Of a stretch of DNA of 64,000 nt, positions 42,889 to 51,474 are shown piece after piece. The notes under the pieces were generated by a model. The model was not told the origin of the DNA. It did not search any database and saw only the letters and a list, made by a program, of their open reading frames with translations. The DNA lies in contig NZ_RZYA01000002.1 in the NCBI RefSeq assembly GCF_004005495.1, forward strand, positions 434,001 through 498,000. Direction: 5' to 3'. The translations under genes and the position numbers were made by a program. Origin of the DNA: Streptomyces antnestii (GTDB lineage: Bacteria > Actinomycetota > Actinomycetes > Streptomycetales > Streptomycetaceae). The stretch's first letter is position 1, and the number at the start of each line of letters is the position of its first letter.

Positions 42889-42948
42889 AAGGGGCGATCA
42901 TGGCGCGTACGCCCGGGCCCGTCGAGCGACTTTCGTGCGTTCACCCCG

Positions 42949-43533
42949 TCACGTGGCCGACGCGGGGCCGGGTGGCAGATGGACCGTCATGATCAGGTGG
43001 CAGGTCTCGGTGCCTGAGCCGAGATAGGTGTGCGCGGTGTCGCCGTCGAACGTGGCGGTCTGTCCGGCGCCGACGGTGTGCTCGGTGCCGTCGACGATCA
43101 GCGTGACGCTGCCGGAGGTGACGCTGACGGTTTCGACGACGCCGGCCTGGTGGGGGTGGCTGGGGTAGTCCTCGCCCGGCTCCAGTCGCCAGCGCCAGAC
43201 CTCGACGGGAGCCGGCCCGGAGGTCGTCAGCATGAGGCGCGCCTCGCTGCCCTTCTCGCCGGTCCACAGCGGTGCCACGTCGTCGGCGGTCACCACGCGG
43301 ACGCGACCTTGGGGCGGGCCCTGCATCAGGGCGGACACCGAGATGCCGAGCGTGTCGGCCAGCCGGACCAGGGTCGCCAGATTGGGGTTGCCCTGGGCCC
43401 TCTCCAGGGCGACCAGAGCGCCCTTGCTGACCTGGGCGCGGCGGCTGAGCTCGTCCAGGGACAGGCCCGCGCGGGTGCGGGCCGCCCTGACGTTGTGGGC
43501 GACCGTCCGCAGGGCCGCGGCCGTCTCGGTCAC
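42949..43533 (-). CDS. XRE-family regulator with C-terminal cupin domain
   Basis: 194 residues from GTG. HTH at 10-65: RAARTRAGLSLDELSRRAQV then SKGALVALERAQGNPNLATL. Cupin in the second half: PGEDYPSHPHQAGVVETVSV, SVTLIVDGTEHTVGAGQTA, DTAHTYLGSG, with His/Glu residues able to hold a metal or effector. Such fusions sense small ligands (as in PuuR). It is divergent from an EamA transporter across 153 bp with three CGGTCG direct repeats. Confidence 0.92.
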   Translation of the reverse strand: MTETAAALRTVAHNVRAARTRAGLSLDELSRRAQVSKGALVALERAQGNPNLATLVRLADTLGISVSALMQGPPQGRVRVVTADDVAPLWTGEKGSEARLMLTTSGPAPVEVWRWRLEPGEDYPSHPHQAGVVETVSVTSGSVTLIVDGTEHTVGAGQTATFDGDTAHTYLGSGTETCHLIMTVHLPPGPASAT

Positions 43534-43607
43534 GTGATCACCATCCTCGCCTCACCACTGCCGGTGGAACAGCGCCGAACGCCCACGGCACAGTCGAATG
43601 CACCGTG

Positions 43608-43656
43608 CGGTCGTTTGGTTGACATCTATCGGTCGGTTCACTGTACGATCCGGTCG
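43608..43656. promoter_or_regulatory. Three CGGTCG iterons in the XRE-cupin/EamA intergenic region
   Basis: CGGTCG at 43608-43613, 43630-43635 and 43651-43656, 22 and 21 bp apart, so on one face of the helix; each is followed by TT-containing sequence. TTGACA at 43619-43624 and TACGAT at 43644-43649 (spacing 19) lie among them as a likely EamA promoter. Confidence 0.7.
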
Positions 43657-43686
43657 TTCGAGTAGATAGTAAGGGATGTACGTACC

Positions 43687-44523
43687 GTGATCGCTCTGCT
43701 GCTGGCTCTGGGCAGCTCCCTCGCCTACGGGTGCGCCGACTTCCTCGGCGGCCTCGGCGCCCGGAAAGCCCATGTGCTGCGCACCGTGATGGTGGCCGCG
43801 CCGGCCAGTCTCGCGGTCGAGCTGCTGCTCTGGCCGTTCCTCGGGGCCTCGTTCAGTGCGGACGCCGTCGGCTGGGGTGCCGCGTCGGGAATCGCCTCGG
43901 CCGCCGCGTTCGCCCTGCTCTACCGGACCCTGGCGATCGGCCCGATGAACGTGCTCTCGCCCGTGACCGCGCTGGTGTCCGCCGCCCTGCCCGTCGGCGT
44001 CGGCCTGATGCAGGGCGAGCACCTGGCCCTCGCCGGAATCGTGGGTCTGCCGCTCGCGCTGGTCGCGGTGGTGCTGGTCAGCGCCGGACATGGCGCGGGC
44101 TCGGCGCGCCCGTCCCGTACGGCGCTGCTCCTGGCCTTCGGCGCGGGCGCCGCGATCGCGCTGCAGCTGGTCTTTCTGCACCAGGCGCCGTCCGACAGCG
44201 GTGTCGCCCCGCTGATCATCGGGCGGGCCGTCTCCTCCGCCGTCACCCTGGCCGCGGCGGGACTCATGCGCCGCAGGCTCGGCACCGAGCGCCCCGCCTA
44301 CGCGATGTCGGCCGGCGCCGGGGCCCTGGACTCCGTGGCGAACCTGATGTTCCTGCTCGCCGCCCGCAGCGGGGACCTCACCGTCGTCGCGGTGATCACC
44401 GCCCTCTACCCGGCCGGCACCGTCCTCCTCGCCCGCAGCGTGCTGGCCGAACGCATCCACCGCAGCCAGCTCGTGGGCCTCGGCACCGCCGCCGTCGCCG
44501 TAGGCCTCCTCGCCCTGACCTGA
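43687..44523 (+). CDS. EamA/DMT-family transporter
   Basis: 278 residues from GTG (AAGGGA upstream). Ten hydrophobic segments in two EamA repeats, for example IALLLALGSSLAYGCADFLG, VTALVSAALPVGVGLM, GIVGLPLALVAVVLVSAG and VIGLYPAGTVLL-like (VITALYPAGTVLLARSVLAE), ending LVGLGTAAVAVGLLAL. The family exports amino acids, nucleotide-like compounds and drugs. Control by the divergent XRE-cupin protein suggests efflux of a small ligand it senses. Confidence 0.92.
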   Translation: MIALLLALGSSLAYGCADFLGGLGARKAHVLRTVMVAAPASLAVELLLWPFLGASFSADAVGWGAASGIASAAAFALLYRTLAIGPMNVLSPVTALVSAALPVGVGLMQGEHLALAGIVGLPLALVAVVLVSAGHGAGSARPSRTALLLAFGAGAAIALQLVFLHQAPSDSGVAPLIIGRAVSSAVTLAAAGLMRRRLGTERPAYAMSAGAGALDSVANLMFLLAARSGDLTVVAVITALYPAGTVLLARSVLAERIHRSQLVGLGTAAVAVGLLALT

Positions 44524-44611
44524 CGACCTGAGCATCCCGGGGCCCCTGGAAGTCCTGACCCCCACCACTCGCCCGTACGTCCGCACGTCCGAAGGAAACG
44601 GAACCTCGCTC

Positions 44612-45319
44612 ATGACCGCCTTCCGCCTCGCCCCCGCCGTCGCCGACGCCTTCCCCGACACGCTCATCGCCCTGGTCACCGCCAAGGGACTGCGCGGCCG
44701 TGAGGCCTGGCCCGACACCGCCGCGGCAGTGGCGGACCTGGAGCAGCAACTCGCCCTCGGCGCCTGGCAGCCCGCGGACGAGCACGACCCCCGCATCGAG
44801 GCCTGGCACACCGCCTACCGCTCCTTCGGCACGAACCCGCGCCGCGTCCGCCCCAGCGTCGACGCGCTCGGCCGCCGCCTCGCGAAGAAGGGCGCCCTGC
44901 CCCGCATCAATCCGGCCGTCGACACCTACAACACCGTCTCCGTGCGCCACGGCCTTCCGGCCGGCGCCTTCGACCTCGACCAGGTGTCCGGCGACGTCGA
45001 GATCCGGTACGCGGACGGCACCGAGTCCTTCACACCGCTCGGCGAACCCGACACCGTGGAGACCCCCAAGCCCGGCGAGGTCGTCTACGCCGACGCCGCC
45101 GGAGTCCTGACCCGTCACTGGAACCATCGCGACGCCCACCGCACCCGGGTCGGCGAGGACTCCACCCATGTCGTCTTCATCCTCGAAACCCTCCACGAGA
45201 CCCGTGACGGCCACCTCCTCAAGACCGCGGCGGAGGAACTGCGGGGCTTGCTGATGCCGCACGCCGAACAGACCGCCGTGCACCAACTCGGCCCGGCGCA
45301 GCCCCGGATCACCGTCTGA
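44612..45319 (+). CDS. B3/B4 tRNA-binding (PheT editing-like) domain protein
   Basis: 235 residues. The B3/B4 fold of phenylalanyl-tRNA synthetase beta is seen in EAWHTAYRSFGTNPRRVRPSV (family YRxxGxxPxxxRPS motif), ALPRINPAVDTYNTVSVRHG and VVYADAAGVLTRHWNHRD. Stand-alone proteins of this kind may edit misacylated tRNA or act on free amino acids. GAAGGA precedes the start at some distance. It follows the EamA gene by 88 bp and is convergent with the amidase. Confidence 0.9.
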   Translation: MTAFRLAPAVADAFPDTLIALVTAKGLRGREAWPDTAAAVADLEQQLALGAWQPADEHDPRIEAWHTAYRSFGTNPRRVRPSVDALGRRLAKKGALPRINPAVDTYNTVSVRHGLPAGAFDLDQVSGDVEIRYADGTESFTPLGEPDTVETPKPGEVVYADAAGVLTRHWNHRDAHRTRVGEDSTHVVFILETLHETRDGHLLKTAAEELRGLLMPHAEQTAVHQLGPAQPRITV

Positions 45320-45348
45320 GGCCGCGCAGCCGAAGCCAGCAAGGGGAC

Positions 45349-46800
45349 TTACTCCTGGACGCCCGGCAGAGGCGGCCTGCGGTGGGACCACGGCGCCGCT
45401 TCCTCGTAGGCCGCACAGGCGTCAAGCAGCAGGTCGTCGGCGAGATGGCGGCCGATGAGGTGGAGTCCGACGGGGCGCCCGTCCGCGGTCCAGCCGGCCG
45501 GCACGTTCGCGGCGGGGAGGCCGGCGAGGTTGGCGAGGGGCGTGAACGACGTCCAGTGGTCGGCGCCGACCATGCGGCCGTCGATGACCTCGGGCCCGTG
45601 GAACCCGACCGGGAAGGCGGCGGAGGACGTGGTCGGGGTGACGATCAGGTCGTAGTCGGCCAGCAGGCGGGCGAGCCGGTTGACGACCCGCTTGCGCATG
45701 ATGTTCGCGTCGGTCAGCTGCTCCGCGGTCCACGGGGTGCGGACGAATTCGAGCAGGCGCGGTGACATCTCGTCGCCGTACCGGTCGGCGAGGGCGCGCA
45801 GGCCCGTGAGGTCGGTGTCCGCGGCGATGATCGCGCCGAACGTGTCCTCGAAGTGGGGGAGTCGGAGGTCCGGCTGCTCCACCTTGGCGCCCAGGTCGCG
45901 CTCGAGGACGGACACGGCGGCGTCCGTGACGCGGCGTACCTCGGGATCGACGGCGATGCGTCCCAGGTCGGGGCTGTAGGCGACGCGGAGTTCGGAGACC
46001 GGGCGGCGGCGCGTCCAGTCGACATCGCCACCGGGGACGGAGTGCCGGTCGCGCGGGTCGGGCCCGGCGAGCACGGACAGGGCGAGGGCCGCGTCGGCGA
46101 CGGTGCGGGACAGCGGGCCGATGTGCTCGATCGACTCCCAGCCGGAGACGCCGGGGTAGCGGTCGTCGCGGCAGCCCGGGTAGACCGGCACGCGCCCCAT
46201 CGACGCCTTGAAGCCGAACAGGCCGCACAGCGCCGCGGGGATGCGGATCGAGCCGCCCCCGTCGCTGCCGAGGGCGAGCGGGCCGAGCCCGGCGGCGACC
46301 GCGGCCGCGGAACCGGCACTGGAACCGCCCGGCGTGAGGCCGGTGTTCCAGGGGTTGCGGGTCGTGGGGAAGAGCGGGTTCTGGCCCACCGGGCCGAAGC
46401 CGAACTCGGAGGCGTTGGTCTTGCCGAGCACCACCGCGCCCGCGGCGACGGCACGCTCGACGACGATGTCGTCCTCGTCGGGCACGAAGTCGCGGTAGGC
46501 GGGGGAACCGGAGGTCGTGCGGATGCCCTGGGTGGAGATCAGGTCCTTGATCCCCATCGGAACTCCGGCGAGCGGGCCGGGATCTCGTCCGGCGGCCACG
46601 TCGTCGGCCACGCGGCGGGCCTGGGCGCGAGCCTGTTCGGGGACGACGGTGCAGAAGGCGTGCAGGTGCGGGTCGACGGCCTCGATGCGCGCCAGGACCG
46701 CGTCGGTCACCTCGACGGGGGAGAGTTCACCGGCACGCACTCCGGCGGCCGTCTCGGTGGCGGTCAGGGCGCAGATCTCGTCGCGTTCCGCGGCGTTCAC
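45349..46800 (-). CDS. Amidase (amidase-signature family)
   Basis: 483 residues from GTG (AGGAG upstream). Ser-cisSer-Lys triad: Lys in GVPMGIKDLIS, and PGGSSAGSAAAVAAGLGPL plus GSDGGGSIRIPAALCG with the serines. It hydrolyses carboxamides to acid and ammonia in the cytosol. It lies downstream of an NCS1 permease on the same strand, separated by a hairpin, which suggests that the permease imports the amide, ureide or hydantoin-type substrate. Exact substrate unknown. Confidence 0.92.
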   Translation of the reverse strand: MNAAERDEICALTATETAAGVRAGELSPVEVTDAVLARIEAVDPHLHAFCTVVPEQARAQARRVADDVAAGRDPGPLAGVPMGIKDLISTQGIRTTSGSPAYRDFVPDEDDIVVERAVAAGAVVLGKTNASEFGFGPVGQNPLFPTTRNPWNTGLTPGGSSAGSAAAVAAGLGPLALGSDGGGSIRIPAALCGLFGFKASMGRVPVYPGCRDDRYPGVSGWESIEHIGPLSRTVADAALALSVLAGPDPRDRHSVPGGDVDWTRRRPVSELRVAYSPDLGRIAVDPEVRRVTDAAVSVLERDLGAKVEQPDLRLPHFEDTFGAIIAADTDLTGLRALADRYGDEMSPRLLEFVRTPWTAEQLTDANIMRKRVVNRLARLLADYDLIVTPTTSSAAFPVGFHGPEVIDGRMVGADHWTSFTPLANLAGLPAANVPAGWTADGRPVGLHLIGRHLADDLLLDACAAYEEAAPWSHRRPPLPGVQE

Positions 46801-46840
46801 GTCGTTACTCCTTCTGAAGGGGGCGAGTTGGTGCAGGAGA

Positions 46841-46879
46841 GGCGCCGCACCGGCCCGTCGTACGGGCGGGTGCGGCGCC
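46841..46879 (-). terminator. Hairpin between the permease and amidase genes
   Basis: 18-bp arms 46841-46858 and 46862-46879 match at 17 positions with a 3-nt loop, in the 112-bp gap. Strong enough to terminate or to stabilise the upstream message. Confidence 0.8.
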
Positions 46880-46912
46880 GGCGCTACCGGGACGGCGGCC
46901 GCGCTTCGGGTG

Positions 46913-48262
46913 CTACGCGGACAGCGCGGGGTCGGGCCGTCCGGCGGTGGGCCGGCGCCGCATGACCGTCTCGGCGGCCGCGTACACCACAGCCGCCGTG
47001 ATCATGCCGATCACCGGGTCCACGAGCTCGGGCAGCGTGTAGTGCGCGAGGCCCGCCGCGGCGGCTCCGGCCGCCCAGGACGCGAGCGCGGTGACGCGGA
47101 ACGCCCCGGCGGGGCGGTCGCCCGTACGGGCCTTCAGCAGACGGTCGGTGATCAGCACCGCGCCGATCGGCGGGACGAACACGCCCAGCAGGTTGAGCCA
47201 GTTGAGGAAGTAGCCCCACACGCCGCTCAGGGCGAAGGCCACGCCGACCGTTCCGAGGATGACGGTGAGGGAGCGCATCCGGAGCGGGGTGAGGGCCGAC
47301 CAGCCGACGGCACCGTTGTAGAGACAGTGGGAGGCCACGGAGCCCAGGTTGACGAAGACGAAGATGATCGCGATGCCGGTGAGCAGGGTGCTGTGGCCGG
47401 TGAGCAGATTGAGGAAGCCGCCGCCGTCCTTGGCGGGGTTGGCCGTGGCGCCCACGGCCACGATCAGGCCGCCGGCCCCGTTGGCGAGGAAGTTGGCGAA
47501 GGGGAAGGCGGTGAGCGTGGCGAGGACCGCGGAACGGCCGTCCTTGGACCAGCGGGTGAAGTCGGCCGTCATGGTGCCCGAGTCGGCGAATCCGGCGATG
47601 ATGATGGCGACGGCGCCGCCGAAGCCGAGGGCGGTGCCCGCACCCTGGTATCCGATGGTGTCGCCCAGGGTGGTGTGCGCGTCCAGGCCGTAGGCCAGTG
47701 CCACCACGGTCAGTACGAGGAACAGGGGCGTGGCGATCATCCCGATGAGGGAGAGCGCGCGGATCCCGGCCATGGTCAGGAGCGTGTACAGGACGCCGCC
47801 GACGGCCGCGCCGCCCAGGGCCGACCAGCCGAGGGAGCCACTGAGGGTGGTGCCGGTGAGGCCGACCTGGAAGGAGAACCAGCCGATGACGACGGTGGCG
47901 AGCAGTCCGGCGGGCAGGTTGCGGCCGCGGCTGCCGAAGGTGTCGGCGGTCAGGAGGGCGAAGTTCTTGCCGGTGCTGCCCGCGTGGTGGCTGAGCGCAC
48001 CCACGTAGCAGAAGAGCACCAGGTTGCCGACCAGGATGGCGAGGGAGCCCTTGGCCAGGCCGAGGTTGTAGACGATGACTCCGCCGAAGACCGCGCTGCC
48101 CAGGTTCATCGGGAAGCCGAACCAGGTGGCTGCCACGGACATCAGGCTGCGCCGGGCCGACGCGGGGACGGGTTCGTGCTCGTACTCCTCCGCGTGGGAG
48201 GAGTGGTGGGGGTTGCTTCCTTCGGGCTTTGCGGGTGCTGCGGGGCGGTGCGCTGTGGTCAT
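46913..48262 (-). CDS. NCS1-family purine/cytosine/allantoin-type permease
   Basis: 449 residues from MTTAHRPAAP (GGAGG upstream). About twelve membrane segments: SLMSVAATWFGFPMNLGSAV, IVYNLGLAKGSLAILVGNLV, ADFTRWSKDGR and WGYFLNWLNLLGVFVPPIGAV fit NCS1 transporters (CodB-like motif SxxxADFTRY). It imports a nucleobase or related compound with Na+ or H+. The amidase next in line likely acts on what is imported. Its promoter is flanked by two inverted GGTATACC-like sites. Confidence 0.92.
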   Translation of the reverse strand: MTTAHRPAAPAKPEGSNPHHSSHAEEYEHEPVPASARRSLMSVAATWFGFPMNLGSAVFGGVIVYNLGLAKGSLAILVGNLVLFCYVGALSHHAGSTGKNFALLTADTFGSRGRNLPAGLLATVVIGWFSFQVGLTGTTLSGSLGWSALGGAAVGGVLYTLLTMAGIRALSLIGMIATPLFLVLTVVALAYGLDAHTTLGDTIGYQGAGTALGFGGAVAIIIAGFADSGTMTADFTRWSKDGRSAVLATLTAFPFANFLANGAGGLIVAVGATANPAKDGGGFLNLLTGHSTLLTGIAIIFVFVNLGSVASHCLYNGAVGWSALTPLRMRSLTVILGTVGVAFALSGVWGYFLNWLNLLGVFVPPIGAVLITDRLLKARTGDRPAGAFRVTALASWAAGAAAAGLAHYTLPELVDPVIGMITAAVVYAAAETVMRRRPTAGRPDPALSA

Positions 48263-48397
48263 GACGCCTCCGTGCTGGCAAATGGAACCTGAGGACATGG
48301 GGGGGAGCGTGCACGCGTGCGGGACCGGTCCGAGCAGGGCGGATGGCTGTGCACCGGCCGGATGCACTGTGCCCTTGACGTCGCCGTTCCGCGCTAT

Positions 48398-48450
48398 GGC
48401 ATACCAAATACTGTGGGTGCGTCAGGCCGCCGTCAAGAGTTTGGTATACC
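48398..48450 (-). promoter_or_regulatory. NCS1 permease promoter bracketed by an inverted operator pair
   Basis: On the minus strand TTGACG (48436-48431), 17 bp and CAGTAT (48413-48408). GGCATACCAAA (48398-48408) and TTTGGTATACC (48440-48450) are inverted copies, 10 of 11 matching, centred 42 bp apart. One abuts the -10 and the other is just upstream of the -35. GGTATACC is itself a palindrome, as in many GntR sites. Confidence 0.75.
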
Positions 48451-48518
48451 GTAATGAGTTCTTTACGGAGAGGGGTTCGCCGCGGATTAGGGTGCTTTGC
48501 CCCGGGTACTCGGCAGCC

Positions 48519-48896
48519 ATGATCACAGCGCAGACTGGAATGTACGAGCTGGCCTCGGCCAACACGCTCCTGTCGGCGATCGGCGCCTTCGCCGGCGGAA
48601 TGGTGATCGCCGGAGCGCTGATCTGGATAGTGCGCGGCGGCATCAGGGTGCGACGGGAAGAGCTGCCGACGCCCAGCCCGGAGGAGCAGCCCAGACTCCC
48701 CGACACCGGTCCCGTCCGTGAGGAACGGGAGATGCGCGACCCGGACGAGATGCCGGTAGCCACGAACGAGAGCGAACGGATGTACCCGTACGAGCTCCAT
48801 CACTCGGGAAGCAAACGCAGTGAGAACCAGGAGCCACGGCACTGGCGTCCCGGCTCGAGCGGCGGCTTCGGCAGCGGCGGACCGGGCAGGACATAG
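48519..48896 (+). CDS. DUF6479-like small membrane protein
   Basis: 125 residues. A single membrane segment near the N-terminus (LLSAIGAFAGGMVIAGALIWIV) is followed by a charged cytoplasmic tail rich in Pro, Glu and Arg, ending GSSGGFGSGGPGRT. This is the plan of the DUF6479 family of Streptomyces, as I recall it. A start at MYELASANT, seven codons later, is possible. Function unknown. Confidence 0.72.
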   Translation: MITAQTGMYELASANTLLSAIGAFAGGMVIAGALIWIVRGGIRVRREELPTPSPEEQPRLPDTGPVREEREMRDPDEMPVATNESERMYPYELHHSGSKRSENQEPRHWRPGSSGGFGSGGPGRT

Positions 48897-49135
48897 AAGG
48901 GGAGGCGCCGTTCGGCGCGCAGGTCTCACGTGGGGTGTCGAAGCGGTGCCGCGGGGAACCCGGAGGCGGCACGGCAGGTCATCAGCAGCGGAGGAAGGAG
49001 GCGGTGAGCCGCCCGAGCAGATACGCCGACTTCGGGGATCGGAGGCGGGTCGGCCCGCTCCTCGGCCGTTTCGTGGCGGCACGGTACACGTGGGGAGGAC
49101 ACCAGTCACGTGGTGACCACACCTGGAGGAGAGGC
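48897..49135. other. 239-bp gap before the pterin dehydratase-like gene
   Basis: A short hairpin GCGCCG-TTC-GGCGC (near 48906-48919) can end the upstream gene. GGAGGA just before 49136 is the ribosome-binding site for the next. No other gene supported. Confidence 0.4.
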
Positions 49136-49444
49136 ATGGTGGCAACCCGACTCGACGAGTCCCAGATCGAACAGCGAATGTCCGGCGCAGACATGGCGGA
49201 CTGGCACCGGACGGGCGACGTCCTGCGCCGCAGCATCGAGGTGTACGACTTCTCCACGGCCGTCAACGTCGTCCACGACATCGTCTACCACGTCAAGACG
49301 CTCGACCGGCACCCCGAAGTCCACATCCGGGGCAACCAGGTGAGCTTCGTCATCCGCTCCGACGGCGGTCTCACGGACACGGACCTGGAACTGGCCCACC
49401 GCATCGAGAGGGCGGCGGGCTCACACGTACGGGGCTACGCGTAG
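49136..49444 (+). CDS. Pterin-4a-carbinolamine dehydratase (DCoH)-like protein
   Basis: 102 residues; ATG with GGAGGA upstream. The fold is visible in FSTAVNVVHDIVYHVKTLDRHP and EVHIRGNQVSFVIRSDGGLT. The family active site is normally HHPE with a later THD; here it is RHPE and the THD is missing, so dehydratase activity is doubtful. Length is right for the family. It may bind a pterin or act as a partner protein. Confidence 0.75.
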   Translation: MVATRLDESQIEQRMSGADMADWHRTGDVLRRSIEVYDFSTAVNVVHDIVYHVKTLDRHPEVHIRGNQVSFVIRSDGGLTDTDLELAHRIERAAGSHVRGYA

Positions 49445-49590
49445 GCGTCGCTGGAGAATGGGACGCGAGGCGAGGGCCGGTGCGCCGCCGGCCCTCACCG
49501 CTCGCCACAACGGGCGGCAATCTGTGAGATTCGGGTAAGAACGGTCCGCGCCCCTCGAGTTCCCGTGTAGTGCCTACGTATATTCCGCAT

Positions 49591-49642
49591 GCGTGCGCGC
49601 AGGGACCTCGACGGTCGGCGATCGAGGCCCCTGCGCGCACGC
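49591..49642 (+). other. Long hairpin in the leader of the maleylpyruvate isomerase-like gene
   Basis: 21-bp arms 49591-49611 and 49622-49642 match at 20 positions around a 10-nt loop. It lies just after a TATATT-like element (49579-49584) and 70 bp before the ATG, so it probably forms in the 5' untranslated RNA. Confidence 0.75.
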
Positions 49643-49711
49643 GTCGTGTACTACCCAACCCGGCTACCCGGCGGTAAGGTGCGGGCCCCGTCCGCACTAT
49701 GGGGGAGTGGC

Positions 49712-50572
49712 ATGGGTTCCGTCACGAGATTCGATCGCGCCGCCGAGCACGAGAGGACCCGCGCCGCGCTGGGCGCCGTCGTCCCGCGACTGGTCCGGCT
49801 GCTGCGCGAAGTACCCGACCAGGACGCGGCCTCGGGCGTCCCGGTGTGGTCCGTGGGCGACGTCGGAGCGCACCTCGCGGCCGTGTATCTCGCGTACTGC
49901 TCAGCAGTCTCCCTCGAGGAGGCTGTCGACTGGGACAGTGTCCTGCCGCCGGGCGACGGGCCGCTCGCCGAGCGCCTCAGGGCTGTGAACGCCGAGTCCA
50001 TCCGTCTGTTCGGCGGTCAGGAGCGCGCCCGGCTCGGTGACTTCCTCACCGAGCGGGCCGAGGCGTACCTGCGGGCCACCGAGGGCGTCGCGCCGGACAC
50101 CCCGGTGGCCGCGCCCTGGTACGGGCCGGGGCGGACGATCCCGCTGGCGGCCGCGACCGGCCTCATGCTCAGCGAGAGTCTGGTGCACGGCCTGGACATC
50201 GCGCGCGGCGCCGGACTTCCCTGGGCGATCGGCCCGGACGAGGCACGCCTGGTCATCGGGCAGTCGATGCCGACGATGATGCCCCTCGCCCTCGACACGG
50301 AGAAGGCGCGGGGCGTCAGCGTCGCGTTCGACCTCGCGGTCAGGGGCGGTCCACGGCTCGCGGTCGTCGTCGACGACGGGACGATGACCGTGACCCGCGA
50401 CGCCCCGCCGCGCGCCTACGACTGCAGGATCATGGTGGACCCGACCGCGTTCCTGTTGGTCGCCTTCCGGCGCACACCGATGTGGAAGCCGATCGCCCGG
50501 GGCCGGATGAGGGCCGGAGGGCGCCGGCCGTGGCTCGCCACACGGCTCGGCGCACTCATGGCCACACCCTGA
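49712..50572 (+). CDS. Maleylpyruvate isomerase-type / SCP2 domain protein
   Basis: 286 residues from MGSVTRFDRAAEHERTRAAL (GGGGGAG upstream). The N-terminal half is the DinB-like mycothiol-dependent maleylpyruvate isomerase domain (VWSVGDVGAHLAAVYLAY, ESLVHGLDIARGAGLPWAI with the His/Glu metal residues); the C-terminal half looks like a sterol carrier protein-2 fold (VAFDLAVRGGPRLAVVVDDG, RIMVDPTAFLLVAF). The combination is common in actinobacteria and expected to use mycothiol. Substrate unknown. Confidence 0.85.
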   Translation: MGSVTRFDRAAEHERTRAALGAVVPRLVRLLREVPDQDAASGVPVWSVGDVGAHLAAVYLAYCSAVSLEEAVDWDSVLPPGDGPLAERLRAVNAESIRLFGGQERARLGDFLTERAEAYLRATEGVAPDTPVAAPWYGPGRTIPLAAATGLMLSESLVHGLDIARGAGLPWAIGPDEARLVIGQSMPTMMPLALDTEKARGVSVAFDLAVRGGPRLAVVVDDGTMTVTRDAPPRAYDCRIMVDPTAFLLVAFRRTPMWKPIARGRMRAGGRRPWLATRLGALMATP

Positions 50573-50609
50573 TCACTCAGGACGCGGGGGCTCCGGGACG
50601 CTCTCGGCC

Positions 50610-51464
50610 TCAGCTGAAGACCACGGTCCGGTTGCCGTGCAGCAGGATCCGGCCCTGGCAGTGCCAGTTGACGGCGCGGGCCAGTGCCAGGCGTTCGGCG
50701 TCGCGGCCGACGGTGACGAGGCGTTCGGGTCCCGCGCGGTGGTCGACGCGGATGATCTCCTGCTCGATGATCGGACCCTCGTCCAGGTCGGCGGTGACGT
50801 AGTGGGCGGTCGCGCCGACCAGCTTCACCCCGCGCCGGTGGGCCTGGTGGTACGGCTTGGCTCCGGCGAAGCTCGGCAGGAAGGAGTGGTGGATGTTGAT
50901 GGCCCGCCCCTCCAACTGCTTGCACAGGTCGTCGGAGAGCACCTGCATGTAGCGGGCGAGGACCACGAGGTCGATGCGGTGTTCCTCGACCAGGTCCAGA
51001 AGCAGGGCCTCCGCCTCCGGCTTGGTCGCGGCCGTGACCGGGACGTGCTGGAACGGCACGCCCTCGGCCGCCGCCAGCGGCTCCAGGTCGGGATGGTTGG
51101 AGACCACCAGGACGATCTCGGCGTCCAGGGCGTCGCTGCGCCACCGGTAGAGCAGGTCCGCGAGGCAGTGGTCGAACTTCGACACCATCACCAGGACGCG
51201 CGGCTTGACCGCCGCGTCCCTGAGCTGCCACTCCATCCCGAAGCCGGCGGCCACGGGGGCGAATTCGTCCCGCAGGCCGTCGAGGGTGACCCCGTCGGTG
51301 GGGGCGCTGAAACTGGTGCGCAGGAAGACGCTGCCGTGCTCGGTGTCGTCGAACTGCTGGTGTTCCGTGATGTCGCAGCCGTGCCCGAGGAGGAAGGACG
51401 TCACGGCATGGAGGATGCCGGGGCGTTCGGGGCAGCTGAGGGTGAGGACGAACTCGCTGTTCAT
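50610..51464 (-). CDS. purU: Formyltetrahydrofolate deformylase
   Basis: 284 residues, as usual for PurU. N-terminal ACT domain (FVLTLSCPERPGILHAVTSFL) and formyl-hydrolase domain with catalytic INIHHSFLPSFAGAKPYHQA and the Asp in YVTADLDEGPIIEQ. It releases formate and tetrahydrofolate from 10-formyl-THF. It is last in the sox-sda operon (10-bp gap after sdaA), where it recycles folate loaded by sarcosine oxidation. The same association (soxBDAG with purU) is known in Pseudomonas. Confidence 0.96.
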   Translation of the reverse strand: MNSEFVLTLSCPERPGILHAVTSFLLGHGCDITEHQQFDDTEHGSVFLRTSFSAPTDGVTLDGLRDEFAPVAAGFGMEWQLRDAAVKPRVLVMVSKFDHCLADLLYRWRSDALDAEIVLVVSNHPDLEPLAAAEGVPFQHVPVTAATKPEAEALLLDLVEEHRIDLVVLARYMQVLSDDLCKQLEGRAINIHHSFLPSFAGAKPYHQAHRRGVKLVGATAHYVTADLDEGPIIEQEIIRVDHRAGPERLVTVGRDAERLALARAVNWHCQGRILLHGNRTVVFS

Positions 51465-51474
51465 GCAGGGCCCT

